Origin: Cellulomonas aerilata
Lineage (GTDB): Bacteria; Actinomycetota; Actinomycetes; Actinomycetales; Cellulomonadaceae
Assembly (NCBI RefSeq): GCF_007991755.1
Contig: NZ_BJYY01000004.1
Location: 34,231 to 98,230, forward strand
DNA length: 64,000 nucleotides
Reading direction: 5' to 3'
Shown here one piece after another: positions 53,741 through 63,013 of the stretch (positions are counted from its first letter, which is position 1; every line of letters begins with the position of its first letter). The notes under the pieces are model-generated. The model did not search any database and was not told the origin of the DNA. It saw only the letters and a program-made list of their open reading frames with translations. The position numbers were made by a program, and so were the translations under genes.

Positions 53741-55273
53741 TCACCCTACGGCTGCGGTCGCCGAGCCCCCGGCCAGGCGCCCGGCGAGCCGCTCGTGGCG
53801 CCGAGCGCTGTCCTCGTCGAGGTTGACGATGCGGACCCGCTTGCCCCGCGCCGCGTACTTGGTCGTCACCGCGTCCAGGGACGCGACCGTCGAGGCGTCC
53901 CAGATGTGCGCCGCCGCGAGGTCGATGACGACGTCGTCGGGGTCGCCGGCGTAGTCGAACTGCTGCACGAGGTCGTTGGACGAGGCGAAGAACAGCTCCC
54001 CGGTGACCGCGTACACGCGGGTGCCGGCCGGGCTCGCCACGGGCACCACCGTGGTCAGGTGCGCGACGCGGCGGGCGAACGCCACCATGGCGACGAGCAC
54101 GCCGACGACCACCCCGTAGGCCAGGTTGTGGGTGGCGACCGTGACGACGACCGTCGCGAGCATCACGGCGGTCTCGCTGCGCGGCATCCGGCGCAGGGTC
54201 GCGGGCCGCACGGAGTGCCAGTCGAACGTCGACACGCACACCATGATCATCACCGCGACCAGGGCCGCCATGGGGATGACCGCCACCAGGTCGCCGAGCC
54301 CGACCACCAGCACCAGGAGGAAGACGCCGGCGAGGAACGTGGAGATGCGCGTCCGGGCGCCGGACGCCTTCACGTTGATCATCGTCTGGCCGATCATCGC
54401 GCAGCCACCCATGCCGCCGAAGAAGCCGGTGATGATGTTCGCCGCGCCCTGACCCCAGGCCTCGCGCGTCTTGTCCGACGGGGTGTCGGTGACGTCGTCG
54501 ACCAGCGTCGCGGTCATCAGCGACTCAAGCAGGCCCACGAGGGCCATCGCCAGCGCGTACGGCGCGATGATCCGCAGCGTGTCCAGCGTGGGCGGCACGT
54601 CCGGGAGGAGGAGGCCGGGGAGGCTGTCGGGCAGGTCACCCTGGTCGCCCACCGTCGGCACGCTGATCGAGGCGACCACCGTCGCGGCGGTCAGCAGCAC
54701 GATGGCGACCAGCGGCGCCGGCACCACGTCGGACAGCCGCGGCAGCCCGAACACGATCACCAGGCCGACGGCGACGAGCGGGTACACGACCCAGGGCACG
54801 TCGACGAGGTGCGGCAGCTGGGCGAGGAGGACGAGGATCGCCAGCGCGTTGACGAAGCCCACCATCACCGAGCGCGGGATGAACCGCATCAGGCGCGCGA
54901 CGCCGAGCAGGCCCAGGACGACCTGGACCACGCCGGCGAGGATCACCGTGGCGATGAGGTGGTCGACGCCGTGGTCGCGCACCACCGGCGCGACGACGAG
55001 CGCCACCGCGCCGGTCGCCGCGGAGATCATCGCCGGGCGCCCGCCGAGGAACGCCAGCGACACCGCCATCGTGAAGGACGCGAAGAGGCCGAGCCGGGGG
55101 TCCACGCCCGCGATGATCGAGAACGAGATCGCCTCGGGGATCAGGGCCAGCGCGACGACGAGGCCGCCGAGCACCTCGGTGCGCAGCCGCCGGGGCGAGC
55201 GCAGCGCGGCGCGCACCGAGGTCGCCTCGTCGGCGACCCGGACGGGCGCGTCCAGCAGCGGGTGGTCGGTCAC
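53741..55273 (-). CDS. SulP-family anion transporter with STAS domain
   Basis: A 510-residue transporter. About ten to twelve membrane helices span residues 30-395. They include the SulP signature region GGLVVALALIPEAISFSIIAGVDPRLGLF near helix 1 and NIITGFFGGMGGCAMIGQT. A C-terminal STAS domain (about 415-500) contains YAVTGELFFASSNDLV and VVIDLAAAHIWDASTVASLD. The substrate could be sulfate, bicarbonate or a dicarboxylate; no neighbouring gene decides. GTG 55273 is preceded by GGAGGA. It is followed on the same strand by the PrmC-related gene. Confidence 0.9.
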   Translation of the reverse strand: MTDHPLLDAPVRVADEATSVRAALRSPRRLRTEVLGGLVVALALIPEAISFSIIAGVDPRLGLFASFTMAVSLAFLGGRPAMISAATGAVALVVAPVVRDHGVDHLIATVILAGVVQVVLGLLGVARLMRFIPRSVMVGFVNALAILVLLAQLPHLVDVPWVVYPLVAVGLVIVFGLPRLSDVVPAPLVAIVLLTAATVVASISVPTVGDQGDLPDSLPGLLLPDVPPTLDTLRIIAPYALAMALVGLLESLMTATLVDDVTDTPSDKTREAWGQGAANIITGFFGGMGGCAMIGQTMINVKASGARTRISTFLAGVFLLVLVVGLGDLVAVIPMAALVAVMIMVCVSTFDWHSVRPATLRRMPRSETAVMLATVVVTVATHNLAYGVVVGVLVAMVAFARRVAHLTTVVPVASPAGTRVYAVTGELFFASSNDLVQQFDYAGDPDDVVIDLAAAHIWDASTVASLDAVTTKYAARGKRVRIVNLDEDSARRHERLAGRLAGGSATAAVG

Positions 55274-55509
55274 GCAGGGTCCTCCGGGAGGTCGCCGGGC
55301 GCGTGCGGACGACGCACCGGGTGGTGGGGTGGGGTGACGCGTCCGTGCGTCGGCGGGCCCGCGCCAGGCAGGGCCGGAGCCGATGGTCCCATGTCCGCCC
55401 TGCCGCGGTGTCCGCGATCCGCCGTGGTGGGGCGGTGTGCGGACGGCCCGCCCGCCCCGGCGTGCCGGGTGCCGGCGGCGCACCGCCGACCGGCGGGCAC
55501 CAGTGGGGG

Positions 55510-58086
55510 TCAGGCCTGCAGGGCGAAGGTGACGGCCTCCGGCACGCTCAGCGCACGTCCGGCGTCGAGGGCGTCGTCGAAGGCATCGGCGCCGAGCGCA
55601 GCGCGCGCGGCCTGCTCGGCAGCCGCCCGGCGCTCCCCGTCCGGACGCAGGTACGCGTAGGCGCCCGTGCCGACCGTCTCCCGCAGCGCCTGGGCCGCGC
55701 CGAGCAGGACGGCGACGCGGTCGGGCCCCTGGGGGGCCGGCCCGAGGCCGGCCAGCCCGTCCAGCAGGTACGCCAGGGCCGAGACGTCGTGGTTGCGTGC
55801 GGCCAGCTCGACGCCCTCGCGCAGGTGCGTCCGGGCGCCGGCCGGGTCACCGGCGGCCACGCGGGCCTGCGCCAGGTTGAACAGCGCGACGTACGTGGTC
55901 AGCAGGTCACCACGGCCCCGGGCCAGCGCGAGGCCCCGCTCCATCTCCGCGGCGGCGCCGTGCGGGTCGCCGTGCAGCAGCTGGACGGTGCCGAGCCACA
56001 CGTGCACCAGCGAGGTGATCCAGATGCCGTCCTGCGCGAGCCCGTAGCCGAGGTCCAGCGCGCGCCGCAGCTCGGTCTCGGCGCTCTCGAGGTCCCCGAC
56101 CGTCAGCCTGGCGAGCCCGCGGCCCGCGCGACCGGTGCACTCCAGCCCCCGGTCGTGGAGCTGCTCGCCGACCTGCGAGGCCTGAGTCCAGTGCTCCGTC
56201 CCGGCGGCGACGTCACCGGCGGCGTAGGCCATGGTCGCCGCGGTCAGGTGCGCGCGCCCGAGAAGACCGGGTGACAGGTCGGTGCACAGGCAGTCCTCGG
56301 CGCGGCGCCGGCCGACGGAGTACTGCCCCCGCAGCCACCAGTAGAGCCACATGGCCCAGGTGATCCTCCCCGCCGTCTCGCTCTCGCCGAGGTCCAGGGC
56401 CCGGTCGATCGCGACGAGCAGGTTCGCCTCGTCCGCCTCCGTGCGGGCGAGCCACAGCACCTGCTCCGCCCGCTCCAGACCGGTCGCGGCCCGCTCGGCC
56501 AGCTCGAGGTACGCCGCGATGTGCGCCCGGAACAGCCGTTCCGCCTCCGGGTCGACGAGCAGCGCGCGAGCGTACTGCGCGACCGGCGCCAGCATGTCGT
56601 AGCGGTGGGCCCCGTCCGGCCCGGTGCGCACCACCACCAGCGACTGCTCGACCAGCCCCTCCAGACCCGCGAGCACCGCACCGCGCTCGAGCACCCCGCT
56701 GAGCTCGGCGATGCGCTCCACCACGTCGATGGTCGCTCCCGCGCGGCACACGGCGAGGGCACGGAAGAGCGTCTGCTCCGGCGCGCTGAGCAGCCCGTAG
56801 CTCCAGTCGAGGGTGGCGCGCATGGTGCGCTGCCGCGGCGGCAGGTCCCGCGCCCCGGACGCCGACGTGGCGTCGTCGAGCCGGTCCAGCAGCGCACGCG
56901 GGCTGAGGAACCGCAGCCGGGCGGTGGCCAGCTCGATGGCGAGCGGGAGGCCGGCCAGGCGCTCGCACAGGCAGGCCAGCGCCCGGACGTCGTCGACATC
57001 GAACGACGCGGCGGGGGAGACGGCCCGGGCACGGGCCAGCACGAGCGCGCCGGCCGGCGCGGCGGCGAGGGCGTCCGGCGTGCCGGCGTCCGTCGGCGGC
57101 AGGGCCAGGGGTGCCACCGGGTACTCCTGCTCGCCGCGTACCCGCAGGGGCGACCTGCTCGTCACCAGCACCGTCACGTCCGGGCACGAGCCGACCAGCC
57201 GGACGACGTCGGCCGCGGCACTGAGCAGGTGCTCGGCGTTGTCCAGCACGAGCAGCATCGGCACGTCGCGCAGGTGCTCGACGAGCAGCGTGAACGCGGC
57301 GGGACCGTCGGCCCCCGTGGCGCCCACCGCGCGCCCGATGGCCGGCACCACGGCCGCGGCGTCGGTCAGCGACGCCAGCGCGACGTGCCGGACGTCCCGC
57401 ACGCCGTCGGCGGCGACCTCGTCCGACACCGCCGCGGCCAGTCGCGTCTTGCCGACCCCACCGGGGCCGGTCAACGTCACCAGACGCGCCGAGCCCGCCC
57501 GCACCAGGGCCGTCACGGCCGCGATGTCGTCGTCCCGGCCGAACAGCGGGGTCGCGGGCACCGCGAGCCCCGCGTCGTCCGCCGCGCGGGTCGCCGACGG
57601 GCGCGCCGGCCCGGCGGCTGCGGCCGGTGCCGGCGCGACCGGTGGACCAGGTCGCCGCGGTGCTCCGGGCGGCGTGGCGAGGTGCACGGCGCGTCCGTGC
57701 AGGGTGGGGGTCGAGGCGTGCCGGCGGACGCCCTGCGTCGCCGCCGTGGCCGGGGAGGTCGCCGACGTGACCATCTCGGGCTCACGCCCGGGGCCGCCGG
57801 GGGCGCCGGGGGCGCCGGGGGCGCTGTCCGCGGCGGCGCGGCGCCGGCTCGGCACGGCGGCGATCAGCGCGGCGCGCGCGTCCGGCGCGAGGTCCAGCGC
57901 GTCGGCGAGCGAGCGGACCGTGTGCGGGTAGGGGTGCGTCCGGGTGCCCCGCTCCAGCGCGCTGACCGCGTACGCGGTCAGGCCCGCGCGGCCGGCGAGC
58001 TCCTCCTGCGTCAGGCCCGCGCGCTCCCGCAGCGTGCGCAGCGCCGCCGCGAACGCCTGCGTCCCCTCGCCGGTCTCCCGGGCCAC
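55510..58086 (-). CDS. Large XRE-type regulator with ATPase and TPR domains
   Basis: An 858-residue signal-transduction ATPase. It has an N-terminal XRE helix-turn-helix (about 10-66, LRERAGLTQEELAGRAG and AVSALERGTRT), a Pro/Ala-rich linker (85-180), and a nucleotide-binding domain starting LFGRDDDIAAV. The Walker A is GPGGVGKT at 207-214, followed by MLLVLDNAEHLL (Walker B) and TSRSPLRVRGEQEYPV (sensor). The C-terminal half carries degenerate tetratricopeptide-like helices. This matches transcriptional regulators of the STAND type common in actinobacteria. A TACGCT -10 box (58098-58093) lies 6 bases before GTG 58086, so the transcript is probably leaderless. The target genes and signal are unknown. 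Confidence 0.9.
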   Translation of the reverse strand: MARETGEGTQAFAAALRTLRERAGLTQEELAGRAGLTAYAVSALERGTRTHPYPHTVRSLADALDLAPDARAALIAAVPSRRRAAADSAPGAPGAPGGPGREPEMVTSATSPATAATQGVRRHASTPTLHGRAVHLATPPGAPRRPGPPVAPAPAAAAGPARPSATRAADDAGLAVPATPLFGRDDDIAAVTALVRAGSARLVTLTGPGGVGKTRLAAAVSDEVAADGVRDVRHVALASLTDAAAVVPAIGRAVGATGADGPAAFTLLVEHLRDVPMLLVLDNAEHLLSAAADVVRLVGSCPDVTVLVTSRSPLRVRGEQEYPVAPLALPPTDAGTPDALAAAPAGALVLARARAVSPAASFDVDDVRALACLCERLAGLPLAIELATARLRFLSPRALLDRLDDATSASGARDLPPRQRTMRATLDWSYGLLSAPEQTLFRALAVCRAGATIDVVERIAELSGVLERGAVLAGLEGLVEQSLVVVRTGPDGAHRYDMLAPVAQYARALLVDPEAERLFRAHIAAYLELAERAATGLERAEQVLWLARTEADEANLLVAIDRALDLGESETAGRITWAMWLYWWLRGQYSVGRRRAEDCLCTDLSPGLLGRAHLTAATMAYAAGDVAAGTEHWTQASQVGEQLHDRGLECTGRAGRGLARLTVGDLESAETELRRALDLGYGLAQDGIWITSLVHVWLGTVQLLHGDPHGAAAEMERGLALARGRGDLLTTYVALFNLAQARVAAGDPAGARTHLREGVELAARNHDVSALAYLLDGLAGLGPAPQGPDRVAVLLGAAQALRETVGTGAYAYLRPDGERRAAAEQAARAALGADAFDDALDAGRALSVPEAVTFALQA

Positions 58087-58092
58087 CGGGGG

Positions 58093-58098
58093 AGCGTA
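58093..58098 (-). promoter_or_regulatory. -10 box of a predicted leaderless transcript (XRE-ATPase regulator)
   Basis: On the minus strand TACGCT ends 6 bases before GTG 58086, with no ribosome site between. Confidence 0.5.
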
Positions 58099-58324
58099 TC
58101 GCCACGGTCCGGGCGGTGTCCGGGGGTCGGTCCTTCCGGCGCCGGGCGACCCGGTACGCGCGACGGCCGACGCGGTGAGGGCCGACGCCGGCGACGTCGA
58201 CGCGGGCGACGGCCGGACGGCCCGGCGCGAGCGTCCGGGAAGTGTGCGGGTGGCGTCCGTGGACCGCTCGGGGCGCGGTTGCGAGCGTGGTGGTGCCCTG
58301 CCACCCGCCCCACGGAGGTGCACC

Positions 58325-58909
58325 GTGCCCGACGTCGCGCCCTGGGTCCCGGCCGGCTGGCGCGCACCGGACCGGCTCGACGTGCCGACCGGTCACCACC
58401 TGCGGCCGGTCCGCGCGTCGGACGCCGATCTCGACCTGTGCGCCGTGACCGGCTCGCAGGAGCGGCTGTGGTCGGTGCTCGGCGCGGCACGGGGCTGGCC
58501 GCGCGCGGGCCTGACGGTCGAGCAGGAGCGCCGGGACCTCCGCCGGCACGAGCGGGACGCGGCCCGCGGGGTGTCCTTCGCGTACGCGCTGCTGGACCGC
58601 GGGGAGACCGAGGTCCTCGGGCACGTGCACCTGGAGCGGGCGCGCGGGTCCGGGGCCGACGGCGACGTCTGGTGGTGGGTGGTCGACCCCCTCGTCGGCG
58701 GACCGGTCGAGGCGGCGCTGGGGGAGGCGGTGCCCCGCTGGGTGGCGCTGCGCTGGCCGCTGTCCCGCCCACGCTTCGTCGGCCGGGACCTCAGCTGGTC
58801 CCAGTGGTCGGCGCTGCCGGACGACCCGGGCGTCGGGCTGCCCGGCCGCCCGTCGGCGTCCGCCGTGCCGGCGGCCACGGGGCCCGGCCCGGGCCTCAGT
58901 GTGCGGTGA
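58325..58909 (+). CDS. GNAT-family N-acetyltransferase-like protein
   Basis: A 194-residue protein with an acetyltransferase-like arrangement: LDVPTGHHLRPVRASDADLDL at the N-terminus, FAYALLDRGETEVLGHVHLERA (central strands) and WWWVVDPLVGGPVEAALGEAVPRWV, which stands where the acetyl-CoA loop would be. The canonical Q/RxxGxG/A loop is not clear, so activity is uncertain. Related proteins in actinobacteria are annotated as GNAT N-acetyltransferases. GTG 58325 is supported by GGAGG upstream. It is divergent from the XRE-ATPase regulator. Confidence 0.68.
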   Translation: MPDVAPWVPAGWRAPDRLDVPTGHHLRPVRASDADLDLCAVTGSQERLWSVLGAARGWPRAGLTVEQERRDLRRHERDAARGVSFAYALLDRGETEVLGHVHLERARGSGADGDVWWWVVDPLVGGPVEAALGEAVPRWVALRWPLSRPRFVGRDLSWSQWSALPDDPGVGLPGRPSASAVPAATGPGPGLSVR

Positions 58910-59034
58910 GTGTGCGGCCGGTGACCGTGGTGCCGCCGCGTCCGCAGCGGGACGGTGGACCGGTCACCTCACCGGTGGCGCCGACCGGGACGGACGTCCC
59001 ACGGCCGGCCCGACGTCGTCGCAGGAGCTGCCCC

Positions 59035-59955
59035 ATGGTCACGCACGACACCCCGTCCGGACGGCTCCTCCGCCCGGTCCGGGCCCACCCCGTCACCGCG
59101 TTCCTCGTCTGGTTCTTCACCGTCGGCCAGGCGGTCGCCTTCGCGCCGGTGGTCCTCGCGGCGAACGGCGTCGACGTCCCGGTCCAGCCGTTCATCGTCG
59201 CCAGCACGCTGGTCGGCCTGCTGCTGCCGGCGCTCGTGCTGACCCGGCTGGTGGACGGTCCGGACGCGCTGCGGGCGCTGTGGCGCCGGGCGGTCGACGT
59301 CCGGGTCGGGCTCGGCTGGTACGTGCTCGCGGTCGTCGGTGTCCCGGCGGTCACCCTCGGCATCGCCGTCGCGCTGCTCGGGCCACCGACCGGGACCGTG
59401 CCCGCGCTGGGCGGGCTGCTGGTCGGCAGCTTCCTCCTGCCGCTGGCGTTGACCCTGCTGCCCAACAACCTCTGGGAGGAGGTGGCGTGGGCCGGGTTCG
59501 TGCAGACCCGTCTGCAGGCCCGCCGCGGGCCGGTCGTCGCCGCCGTCCTCACCGGGGTCCTGTTCGCCCTGCAGCACGTGTCGCTGGTGGTCGGCTCGGG
59601 TCCGGCCGCCGGGGCCGTCCTGCTCGCCGTCCTGGCCGTCCTGGCCGTCCCGTTCCGGGCCCTGATCGGCTGGGTGCTCAACCGCACCGGGAGCCTGTTC
59701 CTGGTGGGCCTGATCCATGCCACCGGCAACGCCGCCGCCACCGGGAGCGGCTTCGGGCCCGGGCTCCTGGGCCGCCTGTACCCCGGCGACACGACCGCCA
59801 CGACGGCGCACCTGCTGGCCTTCCTCGTCCTGGGCCTCGTGGTCCTGGTCGCCACGCGCGGACGGCTCGGCGCACCACGCCCCGCCACCGCCTCGCCGAG
59901 GCCGGCCACCGTGGCCGACCCCTCGTCGCTCGGCTCGTCCGCCGCCGCCCGCTAG
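59035..59955 (+). CDS. CPBP-type intramembrane protease-like protein
   Basis: A 306-residue polytopic membrane protein with about eight helices. The CPBP/Abi motifs are partly present: NNLWEEVAWAGFVQTRL carries the Glu-Glu pair, FALQHVSLVVG the FxxxH motif, and LIHATGNAAATG the later His/Asn region. The Arg usually found in EExxWRGF is replaced by Ala, so peptidase activity is doubtful or belongs to a variant subgroup. AGGAG precedes ATG 59035. It lies 49 bases before an ABC transporter pair on the same strand and may be part of the same operon. Confidence 0.78.
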   Translation: MVTHDTPSGRLLRPVRAHPVTAFLVWFFTVGQAVAFAPVVLAANGVDVPVQPFIVASTLVGLLLPALVLTRLVDGPDALRALWRRAVDVRVGLGWYVLAVVGVPAVTLGIAVALLGPPTGTVPALGGLLVGSFLLPLALTLLPNNLWEEVAWAGFVQTRLQARRGPVVAAVLTGVLFALQHVSLVVGSGPAAGAVLLAVLAVLAVPFRALIGWVLNRTGSLFLVGLIHATGNAAATGSGFGPGLLGRLYPGDTTATTAHLLAFLVLGLVVLVATRGRLGAPRPATASPRPATVADPSSLGSSAAAR

Positions 59956-60004
59956 GGCCGTCGGCACCCCGGGCGGACCGTCCCCATCCCTGAAGGAGCT
60001 CCCT

Positions 60005-60937
60005 GTGATCGAGATCCGCGACCTCACCAAGAGGTACGGCAGCACGACGGCGGTCGACCACCTCACCGTCACCATCGCACCCGGTGTGGTCACCGGGTTC
60101 CTCGGACCCAACGGTGCCGGCAAGTCCACGACCATGCGGCTGGTGCTCGGGCTGGACCGGCCGGACTCCGGCCAGGCGCTCGTCGGCGGCCGGCCGTACG
60201 CCCGGCACGAGGAGCCGCTGCGGCAGGTCGGCGCACTGCTCGACGCCCGTGCCGTGCACCCCGGACGCCGCGCGGTGGACCACCTGCGCACGCTCGCCGC
60301 GAGCAACGGCATCGGCCCCGCACGCGTCCGGGAGGTGCTCGAGCTCGTCGGGCTCGCCGACGTGGCCCGCTCCCGTGCCGGCACGTTCTCGCTCGGCATG
60401 GGGCAGCGGCTCGGGATCGCCGCCGCGCTGCTCGGCGACCCGCCGGTGGTCATGCTCGACGAGCCGGTCAACGGACTGGACCCGGACGGCATCATCTGGG
60501 TCCGGCGGCTGCTGCGGTCCCTGGCGGACGAGGGCCGGACGGTGCTGGTGTCCTCGCACCTCATGAGCGAGATGGCCCTGATTGCCGACCACCTGGTCAT
60601 CCTCGGCCGCGGTCGGCTGCTCGCCGACGTGTCGCTCGCCGACATGATCGCGTCCACGTCGGGGCACGTCCGTGTCGCCGCCACCCAGCCGGACGCGCTG
60701 CACTCCCTGCTGCGGCCGCACGCCACGTTGGTGACCCCCGACGGGGACGCGCTGGCCGTCACGGGGATGGGCACCGAGCAGGTGGCGCGGCTCGCGCACG
60801 ACGCCGGCCTGCTGCTCGTGGAGCTGACGCCCGTCCACGCGTCGCTCGAGGAGGCCTACCTGCGCCTCACCCAGCACGACGTCGAGTACCGCGCCGCGGT
60901 GCCCGACCCCACCGACCTCAGGAGCGCAGCCGCATGA
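60005..60937 (+). CDS. ABC transporter ATP-binding protein (exporter type)
   Basis: A 310-residue ATPase. The Walker A is GPNGAGKST at about 37-45. The Q-loop region is LRQVGALLDARAVHPGRRA. The signature is TFSLGMGQRLGIAAALLG, followed by Walker B VVMLDEPVNGLDP and the switch-His region VLVSSHLMSEM. Its form and C-terminal extension match drug or lantibiotic exporter ATPases (BcrA/CcmA type). GTG 60005 is preceded by GAAGGAGC. Its stop overlaps the permease ATG in an ATGA sequence, so the two are coupled. Confidence 0.93.
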   Translation: MIEIRDLTKRYGSTTAVDHLTVTIAPGVVTGFLGPNGAGKSTTMRLVLGLDRPDSGQALVGGRPYARHEEPLRQVGALLDARAVHPGRRAVDHLRTLAASNGIGPARVREVLELVGLADVARSRAGTFSLGMGQRLGIAAALLGDPPVVMLDEPVNGLDPDGIIWVRRLLRSLADEGRTVLVSSHLMSEMALIADHLVILGRGRLLADVSLADMIASTSGHVRVAATQPDALHSLLRPHATLVTPDGDALAVTGMGTEQVARLAHDAGLLLVELTPVHASLEEAYLRLTQHDVEYRAAVPDPTDLRSAAA

Positions 60938-61860
60938 GCCGCACCACCGCCCCGTCCGTCGCACCGACCGCCGCCGGCGGTCCGGGCCGTCCCGCGCGGA
61001 CCGCCGCAGGGGTCGCACCCGCCCGCGGCGGGTCCCCGGCCACCGCGCCCGCTGCCGGCCACGGCGTCCGTCCACCCGCCGTCGGCACCGTCACCGCGGT
61101 GCGGCGGGCGGCCCGGGCCGAGCTGCTCAAGGTGCTCACGCTGCGCTCCACCCGTGCCGCCGTCCTGGTCGCCATGATCTCGCTCGTCGTGCTCGCGGCG
61201 TTCATGGCGGTCGGCTCGGTCGTGCAGGAGGCCCCGCCGGACCCGTCCCTGTCCGCGGCGGACGTCGTCCTGGGCGCGACGGTCTCGGGCGTCACCCTGG
61301 CGTTCTACGCCGCCGCGACCCTCGGGGTGATCGCGGTGACCGGCGAGTACGCGTCCGGGACGATCCGCTCGACGCTGGCCGCCGTCCCGCGTCGTGGCGT
61401 CCTGGTCGCCGGCAAGGCCCTGGCCGTCGTGACGGTCGTCCTCGCCTCGACCCTCGTCGCGGCCGTCCTCGCGCTCGTGACCGTGCGCCTGGTGCTCGCG
61501 TCCGGCGGCGTGCCGACCGCCACGGACCCGGCCGTCACGGCCCGCGTGGTCGTCGGGACGGCGCTGCACCTGAGCGTGGTCGCGCTCGTCGGCTCGGGGT
61601 TCGGGTGGCTGCTGCACAGCACCGCCGGCGCGATCGCGTCGGTCGTCGGGCTGCTCGTCGTGCTGCCGGCGCTGGCGTTCCTGCTGCCGCGCCCGGTGGC
61701 TGACGTCGTGCGCCCGTTCCTGCCGGACGTCGCCGGCGCGGCGGTGTACCAGCCCGTCCCGGACCTCATCGGTCCCTGGACCGGGTTCGCCGTCTTCGCG
61801 GCCTATGCCGCCGTGGTGCTGCTCGCGGGTGCGGCGGCGGTCCGGCGGCGCGACGTGTGA
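60934..61860 (+). CDS. ABC transporter permease
   Basis: A 308-residue permease with a cytoplasmic Pro/Ala/Gly-rich N-terminus (1-55) and about six membrane helices: VAMISLVVLAAFMAVGSV, a TM pair about ATLGVIAVTGEYASGTIRSTL, VVLASTLVAAVLALVTVRLV, VVALVGSGFGWLLHS, IASVVGLLVVLPALAFLLP and FAVFAAYAAVVLLAGAAAV. The GEYASGTIRSTL motif after helix 2 is typical of ABC-2 permeases paired with BcrA-like ATPases. It is coupled to the upstream ATPase through the ATGA overlap. The cargo is unknown. Confidence 0.9.
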   Translation: MSRTTAPSVAPTAAGGPGRPARTAAGVAPARGGSPATAPAAGHGVRPPAVGTVTAVRRAARAELLKVLTLRSTRAAVLVAMISLVVLAAFMAVGSVVQEAPPDPSLSAADVVLGATVSGVTLAFYAAATLGVIAVTGEYASGTIRSTLAAVPRRGVLVAGKALAVVTVVLASTLVAAVLALVTVRLVLASGGVPTATDPAVTARVVVGTALHLSVVALVGSGFGWLLHSTAGAIASVVGLLVVLPALAFLLPRPVADVVRPFLPDVAGAAVYQPVPDLIGPWTGFAVFAAYAAVVLLAGAAAVRRRDV

Positions 61861-61952
61861 CGAGGCGCCGCGCGACGCCGAGGCCCGGGCCGGCTCGACG
61901 GTCCGGGCCGCCGCCGGTCCCGGTGGACCGGACCCGCGTGAGGGCACCGGGG

Positions 61953-62819
61953 TCACGACACGGTGATCGTCCGGGTGTCCGTCATGGGGGTGCCGGCCTC
62001 GCCGTCCGACGGGTCGTCCTCCGAGATCTCGACGGTGTACGTCCCCGGCGCGAGCTCCAGGGTGAAGGAGAACGGCGCGAACACCTGCCCCTCGCTCGTG
62101 GTGGTGAAGCCGGACGTCACCTCGGCGCCCGCCGTGTCCAGCACGCGCCACGGGAGGGTGGCCTCGAACACCGCGGCCTCGCCGGCCACGGTGACCGGGG
62201 AGCCGGTCGCGGCGCCCTCGGTCGGCTGGTCGATCTGGACGAGCTGGCGGACCGAGAGCGGGTCCTGGCGGGGCACGGGCTCGGTCCAGCTCACCGCTCC
62301 CCACAGCTCACCGGCCGGAGCCCCGTCGACGGTGAGCAGGACCGGGGTGGTGTCCGCGTCGGCCGCGTCGGTCACCGTCCACACGAGCTGCTGCACCATG
62401 GTCGCCGCCCCCTCGGAGCCGACGGTCGCGGTCCTCGCCTCCGCGCTGAGGTCGACGACGATCGCGGCTCCGGTCCGGTCGACGCCCAGCACCCGCGTCC
62501 CGGGGTCCCACGCCGTCGTGTAGTCGGGGTCCTCCGCGCCGGCGATCATCCGCTCGACGGCGGCCCGGACGGGATCGGTGCCGGTCGTGGTGGCGGTCTC
62601 GCGGGCCAGCCGGATGCCGGCGCGCGTGTCCACCAGGTAGTAGACCGGGACCACCTGGGGTACGGGGCTCGCGGTCGGGGACGGCGTGGGGGTCGTCGTC
62701 GCGGACGGCGACGGTGACGGCCCGGCCGTGGACGGCGGAGCCTGCGGGTCCCCGGACGTGCAGCCGGCCACCAGGGCGGTCAGCACGACCGCCAGGACGA
62801 CGGGACGACGGTGAGCCAT
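61953..62819 (-). CDS. GerMN/Gmad2-domain lipoprotein
   Basis: A 288-residue secreted lipoprotein. The lipobox LVAGC places the lipidated Cys at residue 20. A Pro/Ser/Thr-rich linker (23-62) follows, then a GerMN domain (about 65-180) with VPVYYLVDTRAGIRLARE and QQLVWTVTDAADADTTPVLLTVDG. A Gmad2 Ig-like domain (about 185-288) begins at VQIDQPTEG and contains PFSFTLELAPGTYTVEI. These domains occur together on actinobacterial cell-surface proteins of unknown function. ATG 62819 is preceded by GGAGGAGGG. It converges on the ABC permease gene and is divergent from the repeat-bearing gene at the right edge. Confidence 0.88.
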   Translation of the reverse strand: MAHRRPVVLAVVLTALVAGCTSGDPQAPPSTAGPSPSPSATTTPTPSPTASPVPQVVPVYYLVDTRAGIRLARETATTTGTDPVRAAVERMIAGAEDPDYTTAWDPGTRVLGVDRTGAAIVVDLSAEARTATVGSEGAATMVQQLVWTVTDAADADTTPVLLTVDGAPAGELWGAVSWTEPVPRQDPLSVRQLVQIDQPTEGAATGSPVTVAGEAAVFEATLPWRVLDTAGAEVTSGFTTTSEGQVFAPFSFTLELAPGTYTVEISEDDPSDGEAGTPMTDTRTITVS

Positions 62820-63013
62820 GACGACCCTCCTCCGCGCGACCGGCGGCACAGCGCCGCACGAGCCTGCTGACCTGCAAGTTTACTCCTGCTCGGGCCTCGC
62901 GGCGAGAGTCCGGCGGGGTGATGCGCGGGTGCGGCCACCCGGCGTCGACGCGAGGTTTTACGGAGATTTATGCCCGGCCTGGTGCGATGGAGCCCACGCA
63001 CGAGAGGGGTGAC

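Noticed and set aside
62870..63013. Possible riboswitch (for example of the cyclic di-AMP type) before the repeat-bearing envelope gene
   Set aside because: Actinobacterial wall-hydrolase genes often carry one, so I looked, but I could not find the conserved motif blocks or a convincing multi-stem fold. Only an AT-richer patch around 62955-62972, perhaps a promoter, is visible.
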